From assembly GCA_009701715.1 (NCBI GenBank), contig WLJO01000008.1, forward strand, positions 22,464 to 86,463: 64,000 nucleotides of DNA, read 5' to 3'. Under the pieces are notes generated by a model. It saw nothing but the letters and a program-made list of their open reading frames with translations, had not been told where the DNA came from and did not search any database. Each line of letters starts with the position of its first letter. Position 1 is the stretch's first letter. Made by a program: the position numbers and the translations under genes. Positions 52,397 to 64,000 of this stretch are shown here, piece after piece. The stretch comes from Actinomycetota bacterium (GTDB lineage: Bacteria; Actinomycetota; Acidimicrobiia; Acidimicrobiales; Ilumatobacteraceae).

Positions 52397-53584
52397 CTAG
52401 CGCACCTGCGTCGCCGCGCTCATTCGTTCGACAATCTCGGTGAGCAGCGCGCTCGAGGTAGCAAAGTTCAGCCGCACGAACCCGCTTGATGTCGTGCCGA
52501 AATCCGGCCCGGGGCTGAGTTCCACCCCGCCGCGCCGGAACACCTCGGCGGGTTCCTCTGTCAGGCCGAGCCCGCGGCAGTCGAGCCACGCGAGGTACGT
52601 GGCCTGCGGCGGGACGTACGAGACGGACGGAAGGTGCGCTGTGAGCAGCCCAGCCAACTGCTGCCTGCGCGCGTCGAGATGGCGCACGCAGGCACGCAAC
52701 CATTCGTCGCCGTGCGTCCACGCAGCCTCCACGGCGGTGGCGGCCATGATGCTCGTGATGCCGGCGAAGTGTGCAGGCAGCGTGTCGAACACGGCACGCA
52801 CCGACGGCGCACCGACGTGGGCCACCGCCCAGCGCATCCCCGCGAGGTTGAACGATTTCGATGCCGACGTGAGCGTGACCGTGCGCGCCGACACCTCCGG
52901 CCCAAGCGACTCGAACGGGATATGGCGCCCGGGCGCGTAGACGATCTCGGCGTGGATCTCGTCGCTGATGACGATGAGGTCGTGGCGCTCCGCGATCGCT
53001 GCGATGCGCTCGAGTTCCGCCCGGCCGAACACGCGGCCGAGGGGGTTCTGCGGGTGGCAGAGGATCCAGATTCGTGCCATCCCCGGCTCTGCCTGCAGGC
53101 GCCGCTCAAGGTCGTCGTAATCGAAGCGCCACCCGTCGGGCGTGGCGTGCGCCGGTAGCGCTACGAGACGACGTTGCATGCTGCGCCACGTTGCGTGGAA
53201 CGGGGGGTACGCGGGGGTGTGCATCACGATGCCGTCGCCCGGACTGCTCATGAAGTACACCACCTGACGCACTGCCTGGATCACGTCGTCGTACTCACGG
53301 CAGTGCGCGGCCTCGGGTGCCCATCCGTGGCGGCGCTGCATGCGCTCCACGAACAGCGGCACGAGTGGCGTGTGCCGACGCGGGTTCCACGTGGGGTAGC
53401 CGAGATCGCCGGAGTCCACAACAGCGCGCAGCGCGTCGAGCACGACGTCGGGCGGGCGGAAGTCCATGTCGGCGATCCACGCGCCGATGCGGCCCGCAGG
53501 CGTTTGCCACTTCGTGCCCGGCTTGGAGGCGAGCCATGCCGGGTCGATCGACTCGAAGGGATCGTTCGGGTGCACGGCGGTCAC
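52397..53584 (-). CDS. MalY/PatB-type PLP-dependent cystathionine beta-lyase
   Basis: 395 residues, ATG 53584. It opens FESIDPAWLASKPGTKWQ and has WIADMDFRPPDVV, the signature of the MalY/PatB class. PLP lysine in TLTSASKSFNLAGMRWA, HPQNPLGRVF for the substrate carboxylate site, and VISDEIHAEIVY for the cofactor Asp. It likely cleaves cystathionine or other C-S bonds in methionine and sulfur metabolism. It ends just before the riboswitch and is not part of the btu transcript. Confidence 0.9.
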   Translation of the reverse strand: MTAVHPNDPFESIDPAWLASKPGTKWQTPAGRIGAWIADMDFRPPDVVLDALRAVVDSGDLGYPTWNPRRHTPLVPLFVERMQRRHGWAPEAAHCREYDDVIQAVRQVVYFMSSPGDGIVMHTPAYPPFHATWRSMQRRLVALPAHATPDGWRFDYDDLERRLQAEPGMARIWILCHPQNPLGRVFGRAELERIAAIAERHDLIVISDEIHAEIVYAPGRHIPFESLGPEVSARTVTLTSASKSFNLAGMRWAVAHVGAPSVRAVFDTLPAHFAGITSIMAATAVEAAWTHGDEWLRACVRHLDARRQQLAGLLTAHLPSVSYVPPQATYLAWLDCRGLGLTEEPAEVFRRGGVELSPGPDFGTTSSGFVRLNFATSSALLTEIVERMSAATQVR

Positions 53585-53634
53585 GCCGTCAACCTAGGCG
53601 ACGCCGTGGTGCCGCCGTCCCGCATGCGCTTGCG

Positions 53635-54843
53635 TCAGGCGAACAGCTGCTGAAGGCGGCGCACGCCTTCTTCGAGGTCCTTGTCCGCCAGGGCGAACGA
53701 CAGGCGTGCGTAGCCGGGCGCGCCGAATGCCTCTCCCGGCACCAGCGCCACCTTGGCCTCGGAGAGCATGAGGTCGCACAGCTCGAGCGTGTTGGAGGCC
53801 ACACGGCCGTCTGCGCCGACCGGGCGGCCGAGCAGGCCCTGGAACGACGGAAAGCAGTAGAACGCGCCCTGCGGCTCCATGCACGTGACCCCGGAGATGG
53901 CCGAGAGCATCTGGTGCATCGTGCGGCCGCGGCGGTAGAACGCATCGCGCATCATCGACACCGCGGTGAGGTCGCCAGCCACGGCAGCGAGTGCAGCCTT
54001 CTGGGCGACGTTGCACACGTTCGACGTGGCATGGCTCTGGAAGTTAGTGGCGGCCTTGATGACGTCCTTCGGGCCGATCATCCAGCCAACACGCCAGCCA
54101 GTCATCGCATACGTCTTGGCAACACCGTTGAGCACGATGCAGGTGTCTGCGATGTCGGGCACGAGCGTGGGCAGCGAGTGGAACGTGTGGGCGCCGTAGG
54201 TGAGGTGCTCGTAGATCTCGTCGGTGATCACCCAGATGCCGTGGCGCAGGGCCCACTCGCCGATCGCCACGATCTCTTCCTTGGGGTACACCGCACCCGT
54301 GGGGTTCGACGGCGACACGAACAGCACGGCCTTGGTGCGCTCTGTGCGTGCGGCCTCCAACTGGTCCACCGACACCCGAAAGCCAGTCTCCTCCGTGGTG
54401 GGGATCACCTTGGTGACGCCACCAGCCAGCGAGATGGCCTCGGGATAGGTGACCCAGTACGGGCCGGGCACGATGATCTCGTCGCCCGGGTCGCACAGCA
54501 GCGCGAACGAGGCAAACACGGCGTGCTTGCCGCCGTTGGTGACGATCACCTGCTCGGGAGACACCTCGAAACCGCTGTCCCGCTTGGTCTTGGCGGCAAT
54601 CGCCGCACGCAGGTCGGGCAGGCCCGGGGTGGGTGTGTAGCGGTGCATCGCCGGGTCCTTGGCGGCGGCGCAGGCGGCTTCCACCACGTGGGCGGGGGTG
54701 GGAAAGTCCGGCTCACCGGCCCCGAATCCGATGACGTCCTCGCCAGCGGCCTTGAGGGCCTTGGCCTTGGCATCAACCGCCAGGGTGGGCGATTCGGCGA
54801 TTGCGGCAATTCGTGCGGACACTCGGCTTGTGATTCTGCTCAC
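53635..54843 (-). CDS. aspC: aspartate aminotransferase-type enzyme
   Basis: 402 residues from GTG 54843 (upstream extensions overlap the divergent serC). Sequence marks: [69 protein letters not shown] (PLP Lys) and the C-terminal [17 protein letters not shown] (Arg for the substrate carboxylate). This is the AspC-like class-I family, interconverting aspartate and oxaloacetate; some members also use aromatic or prephenate substrates. Convergent in arrangement with malY-like, divergent from serC. Confidence 0.9.
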   Translation of the reverse strand: MSRITSRVSARIAAIAESPTLAVDAKAKALKAAGEDVIGFGAGEPDFPTPAHVVEAACAAAKDPAMHRYTPTPGLPDLRAAIAAKTKRDSGFEVSPEQVIVTNGGKHAVFASFALLCDPGDEIIVPGPYWVTYPEAISLAGGVTKVIPTTEETGFRVSVDQLEAARTERTKAVLFVSPSNPTGAVYPKEEIVAIGEWALRHGIWVITDEIYEHLTYGAHTFHSLPTLVPDIADTCIVLNGVAKTYAMTGWRVGWMIGPKDVIKAATNFQSHATSNVCNVAQKAALAAVAGDLTAVSMMRDAFYRRGRTMHQMLSAISGVTCMEPQGAFYCFPSFQGLLGRPVGADGRVASNTLELCDLMLSEAKVALVPGEAFGAPGYARLSFALADKDLEEGVRRLQQLFA

Positions 54844-54865
54844 GATCTTCCATGCTGGCAGGTGC

Positions 54866-56014
54866 ATGGCCAAAATCCCCCACGAAATTGTGATTCCTTC
54901 CGAACTTCGGCCCGCAGACGGCCGGTTCGGCTGCGGACCGTCCCGCGTCCGCAAGAGCGCAGTGGACGCGCTCGCCTCGGTTGCCACCACCTGGCTCGGC
55001 ACCTCGCACCGCCAGGCGCCGGTGAAGAAAGTGGTCGGCTCGGTGCGCGCCGGTCTCAGCGAACTGTTCGGCCTGCCCGACGGCTGGGAGATCGTGCTCG
55101 GCAACGGCGGGTCCACCGTGTTCTGGGACATCGCCACGTTCGGCCTCATTGACGAGCGCAGCGCCCACTTCGTGTTCGGCGAGTTCTCCTCGAAGTTCGC
55201 CGAGGCGTCCGCCGCAGCACCGCACCTCGGCGCTCCGCTCGTCGTCGAGTCCCCCACCGGCAGCCACCCAGACATCACGGCCACTGCGGGTTACGACACG
55301 TACGCGCTCACCCACAACGAAACCTCGACGGGTGTGGCGATGCAGTTGCGCCGCCCGGCAGGGGCCGATGCCGGCTCGATCGTGCTCGTGGATGCCACGT
55401 CGGCCGCCGGCGGCCTTGCGTGGAGCCCGAGCGAGGCCGACGTGTACTACTTCGCCCCGCAGAAGTGCTTCGCCTCGGACGGCGGCCTGTGGATCGCTGC
55501 GTGCTCGCCCGCCGCGGTGGAGCGCATCGAGGGTGTGCACGCGTCAAAGCGCTGGATCCCTGCGTCGATGTCGCTGAAGATTGCGCTGGACAACAGCCGA
55601 CTCGACCAGACGTACAACACGCCTGCGCTGGCCACGCTGTTCCTGCTCGACCAGCAGATCCAGTGGATGAACGCACAGGGCGGACTCGCTTGGTGCGCCT
55701 CACGGTGTGCGGCGTCGGCCTCGGTGCTGTACGGATGGGCCGAGGCGCGGGACTGGGCGACACCATTCGTGTCCGACCCGGCGAAGCGCTCCGACGTGGT
55801 GGGCACCATCGACCTCGTGTCCGCCGAGGACGGCGGCGTGTCCGCCAACGACGTGAGCGCTGCACTGCGGGCGAACGGCATCGTGGACACCGACAGCTAC
55901 CGCAAGTTGGGCCGCAACCAGTTGCGTGTCGGCATGTTCCCCGCCGTGCCGCCGAGCGACGTGGAAGCACTCACCGCCTGCATCGACTTCGTGGTGAACC
56001 AACTGCGCAACTGA
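54866..56014 (+). CDS. serC: phosphoserine aminotransferase
   Basis: 382 residues from ATG 54866. It has [53 protein letters not shown] and the PLP Lys in [16 protein letters not shown], typical of the actinobacterial SerC branch. It makes 3-phosphoserine from 3-phosphohydroxypyruvate with glutamate. The start is only 22 bp from the divergent aspC start, so promoters must extend into the neighbouring genes. Confidence 0.94.
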   Translation: MAKIPHEIVIPSELRPADGRFGCGPSRVRKSAVDALASVATTWLGTSHRQAPVKKVVGSVRAGLSELFGLPDGWEIVLGNGGSTVFWDIATFGLIDERSAHFVFGEFSSKFAEASAAAPHLGAPLVVESPTGSHPDITATAGYDTYALTHNETSTGVAMQLRRPAGADAGSIVLVDATSAAGGLAWSPSEADVYYFAPQKCFASDGGLWIAACSPAAVERIEGVHASKRWIPASMSLKIALDNSRLDQTYNTPALATLFLLDQQIQWMNAQGGLAWCASRCAASASVLYGWAEARDWATPFVSDPAKRSDVVGTIDLVSAEDGGVSANDVSAALRANGIVDTDSYRKLGRNQLRVGMFPAVPPSDVEALTACIDFVVNQLRN

Positions 56015-56037
56015 ACCCATGCAGTAGGTTCGCCGCT

Positions 56038-58356
56038 GTGCAGGTTCGGGCGGATTCGACCTCCTTGGAGCAGTCCCGAGGGCACCAACTCCTCCACCGC
56101 TGGTCGGTAGCAATCACGCTCGCGATCACCACGCTGCCGTTCCTGCAGGTGCTGATCGGCCGACAGACTGCGATGTACGAGGACAGCCTCGACTACAACG
56201 TGCCAAACATCGTCAACAGCTGGCACGCCATCAAGTCGGGCCACTCGCCGTTCTGGACCCCGTTCGTGTACAGCGGGTTCAACCGCCTCGGTGCCGGGCA
56301 GATCGGCATCTTCTACCCGCCCAACCTGCTCTTCGCAGTCCTCGGCCCGGTGACCGCATACCGATGGTGGCTGCTGGCGCACCTCTGGATCGCCGCCGGC
56401 GGTGCCTATGCATGGTCGTGGCACCGGTGGCGAAGCAAGCCGGGTGCCATCGTGTCCGGGTTCGGCTATGCGCTGGGCGGCTTCATGGTGCTGCACATCG
56501 TTCACATGTCGCTTCTCGCGCCGGCAGCACTCATCCCGTGGGCGCTGCTTGGCCTCGACCTCGTCATCGACCGCTGGACACTCCCCCGCGCCGCGCTGTG
56601 CTCCGGCTCGATCGCTCTCGTTGCGCTGTCGGGCCATCCGCAGGGCCTCTGGATGTGCCTTGCAGCACTGGGCATCCTCGGATTCGCGGAGCTCGTCCGT
56701 TCCGGACGCGGGTGGCAGCCGTGGGGCCGAGCGCTCGCCGGAATGGGCCTCGGTGTCGGGGTGGCCGCCATTCAGCTGATCCCCGTGCGACTGCTCAGCC
56801 AGACCAGCATCCGTCCGCGCCTCACCCAAGAGGAGGCGTTCACGTTCGCCTCGGCACCGCGGCACCTCCTCTCACTGTTCGCGCCGAGACTGCTCGGCGG
56901 CTACTCCGGCCTCCATGCGGCTGCGTGGAACGAAACGGACCCGACGCTGCCCGTCCACGAGGTCACCAACTACCTGATGATCACACTGCTCGCGATTGCA
57001 GCGATCGGCTTCTGGGACAACCGCCGCGACCGGCGCACCATCGGTCTTGCGGCGCTCGCAGTGTTCGGCATACTCATGTCGCTCGCCGGCAACACACCGT
57101 TCGGCCGGCTCGCGTTCCACATCGTCCCGCTCGCATCCTCGTTCCGTGCGTGGTCGCGCGTGTCGCTGCTCACCAGCCTCGCCGTGGTCTCGCTCGCAGC
57201 TGCTGGTGTGCGTGCGCTGCTGCGCGAACCTGCGCGCTACGTGCTCGGACTGCTTGCCACCTGCGTCGTCCCACTGGTGATCACGGTCGCTGCGCCCCTG
57301 CTCTGGCGCAACCACAACCTGTTCGCGCCGGGCTCTGCCCGCGTGGTGGCGATGGTGTGGCCGATCCTGCTGCTTGGCACGCTCTGTCTCGTCGTGATCG
57401 CCATGGGAACGAGAGCGCCGAAGTGGGCAGCCGGCGCGCTCGTGCTTGTGTGCGCCGTGGATGCAACCGCGTTCGCGTTCACGGGCCAGTGGCGTTCGCT
57501 CCAGGTGGCCCCTTCGGCCGCTCGTCAGTGGTTCTCGGCCAGCACCGAACCCTTTGGCACGGCCATCGACGCCCCCGGCGGGGTGGACCGTTGGGTGAGC
57601 AGTGACGTGACCGCACGCTCGTGGGGACTCGTGAAGCGCAGGGACACCGTGATGGGCTACGACCCGCTCATCCAGCGCAACTATTCCGACCTCGCTGCAG
57701 GCATGTCGTATAGCGGGGTGATCGGACGTGGTGACTTCTGGGAGAAGGGACAGCTGAGCGACATCCTGCGCGTCACCACGTACGTCGGCGCTCCGGATCG
57801 CGCACCCGCCGACCCCTCGTGGAACGGCGGCGGCACCATGACTGGGCTCCCCTACCTGCGTCGGTGGACCCGCAAGCCGCGTCTGCCCGAGTCGTACCTC
57901 GTCGGAGATGCAGAGCTCGCGACCACCAACAACATCTACTGGCTCGTCCGGGACCGGAAGAACGACCTGCGCAACATTGTGTACGTGGAGCCCGGAATGC
58001 CCGGAACCGATAGGGCTGTCGCAGATCTGCTCAAGCGCGGCAACGCGGGCGCATCGTCGGGGGCCATGAGCGAATACGGTCGCGGCACGTACGAGGTCGA
58101 CGCCACCCGGGCAGCACTCCTCGTGGTGTCGTATGCTTGGCTCGACGGTTGGCATGCCACGGTAGATGGCCGGTCGGTACCCGTTACACGCGCCAACGGG
58201 TTGGTGCTCGGTGTGCAAGTGCCGGCTGGACACCACGTGGTGCACCTGAGGTTCAGCCCCCCGGGGCTTCGCTTCGGTGCACTGCTTTCGCTGTTGTCGC
58301 TGGTGCTCCTCGTTGTACCAACGGCCGCAGCGGTTGCGCTTCGCAGACGGCACTGA
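56038..58356 (+). CDS. large YfhO-like membrane protein
   Basis: 772 residues from GTG 56038. About 12-14 hydrophobic helices. The N-terminal periplasmic-side loop (DSLDYNVPNIVNSWHAIKSGH then FVYSGFNRLGAGQIGIFYPPNLL) resembles the YfhO family, proposed GT-C-fold glycosyltransferases acting on lipid-linked sugars. A soluble C-terminal region (about residues 490-740) ends with YAWLDGWHATVDGRSVPVTR and a final helix. No active-site residue can be confirmed. It starts 23 bp after serC, perhaps by read-through. Confidence 0.75.
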   Translation: MQVRADSTSLEQSRGHQLLHRWSVAITLAITTLPFLQVLIGRQTAMYEDSLDYNVPNIVNSWHAIKSGHSPFWTPFVYSGFNRLGAGQIGIFYPPNLLFAVLGPVTAYRWWLLAHLWIAAGGAYAWSWHRWRSKPGAIVSGFGYALGGFMVLHIVHMSLLAPAALIPWALLGLDLVIDRWTLPRAALCSGSIALVALSGHPQGLWMCLAALGILGFAELVRSGRGWQPWGRALAGMGLGVGVAAIQLIPVRLLSQTSIRPRLTQEEAFTFASAPRHLLSLFAPRLLGGYSGLHAAAWNETDPTLPVHEVTNYLMITLLAIAAIGFWDNRRDRRTIGLAALAVFGILMSLAGNTPFGRLAFHIVPLASSFRAWSRVSLLTSLAVVSLAAAGVRALLREPARYVLGLLATCVVPLVITVAAPLLWRNHNLFAPGSARVVAMVWPILLLGTLCLVVIAMGTRAPKWAAGALVLVCAVDATAFAFTGQWRSLQVAPSAARQWFSASTEPFGTAIDAPGGVDRWVSSDVTARSWGLVKRRDTVMGYDPLIQRNYSDLAAGMSYSGVIGRGDFWEKGQLSDILRVTTYVGAPDRAPADPSWNGGGTMTGLPYLRRWTRKPRLPESYLVGDAELATTNNIYWLVRDRKNDLRNIVYVEPGMPGTDRAVADLLKRGNAGASSGAMSEYGRGTYEVDATRAALLVVSYAWLDGWHATVDGRSVPVTRANGLVLGVQVPAGHHVVHLRFSPPGLRFGALLSLLSLVLLVVPTAAAVALRRRH

Positions 58357-58429
58357 GGACGGTCGTCTCGGAGCTGGCGGTGTCCGATGCCGCTGCAGGC
58401 GTAACGGTCACAGATTCCCAACCGGACGA

Positions 58430-61948
<3,519 letters not shown>

Positions 61949-62123
61949 CGAACTGCCACCCTTTCTTGCTCGAAGAACCGTGCTCGGGCCAACTCCAAGG
62001 ACTGCTTCTCACGCTAGGCCGTTGACCCTCTGCGTCAGCAGAAACACCTGCGGCTTACCGTCGAGACTACCCGCAGCGGTCGAATTGCACTATGCGTGGT
62101 TGACGTACCGAGGACCTTCTCGA
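61949..62123. other. short spacer between the two collagen genes
   Basis: 175 bp holding the presumed promoter and leader of the first collagen gene and the end of the second. No hairpin terminator or palindrome of note seen. Confidence 0.5.

Positions 62124-64000
<1,877 letters not shown>

Overview
The window is 64 kb of GC-rich, densely coded bacterial chromosome. Gene content and signals point to an actinobacterium: GTG/TTG starts, ATGA/GTGA overlaps, two MDMPI-family (mycothiol-enzyme fold) proteins, a DUF222/13E12 HNH protein, HisN, a long-form SerC and a MalY-type lyase. A cysteine-less FmdB-like protein, a DTE rhodopsin remnant and collagen-like surface proteins make an aquatic or wastewater member of the Acidimicrobiia my best guess. 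That placement is inference; no rRNA or tRNA gene is visible.

Layout. 0-8 kb holds metabolic and membrane genes: the end of an RDD protein, an MFS exporter, a luciferase-like monooxygenase, a PEP mutase/isocitrate lyase-family enzyme, an ABC-F ATPase, an alpha/beta hydrolase, the FmdB-like protein and UppP. 8-24 kb holds a TldD-TldE-PHP operon, small enzymes, a PAP2 phosphatase, dxs and hisN, a thiolase plus HMG-CoA-synthase/DUF35 operon, NfuA, an SDR divergent from a CDF transporter, and EamA. 24-30 kb holds an MNT-HEPN toxin-antitoxin pair and a TPP-riboswitch-controlled thiamine salvage operon (pyrophosphokinase plus ThiB-ThiP-ThiQ). 30-35 kb holds a lipoprotein, an FkbM methyltransferase, methylglyoxal synthase, an MFS exporter and the DUF222 HNH protein.

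35-41.7 kb is a four-gene defence island of visibly lower GC. It encodes a short N6-adenine methyltransferase subunit, an Eco57I-type methylase subunit, a GIY-YIG-like/SF2 helicase, and a convergent DUF262-HNH (GmrSD-like) protein. At its edge (42.0-42.9 kb) a 5'-truncated proton-pump rhodopsin with its own terminator lies between two copies of the 3' end of a copC-copD gene.

42.8-54 kb holds CopC-CopD, cobO, a VapBC pair, a copper amine oxidase flanked by two different short tandem repeats, and a cobalamin-riboswitch-controlled BtuFCD transporter, then MalY. 53.6-58.4 kb holds aspC and serC (divergent, 22 bp apart) and a large YfhO-like membrane protein. 58.4-64 kb is almost entirely two collagen-like (Gly-X-Y) genes on the minus strand; the second runs off the right end.

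Working together: two riboswitch-controlled uptake systems (thiamine, B12) with CobO point to vitamin salvage. The restriction/DUF262 island, MNT-HEPN, VapBC and the DUF222 protein form the defence/accessory content. The most unusual items are the split methyltransferase island, the truncated rhodopsin in a duplicated copC context, and the paired collagen genes with recent internal duplication.
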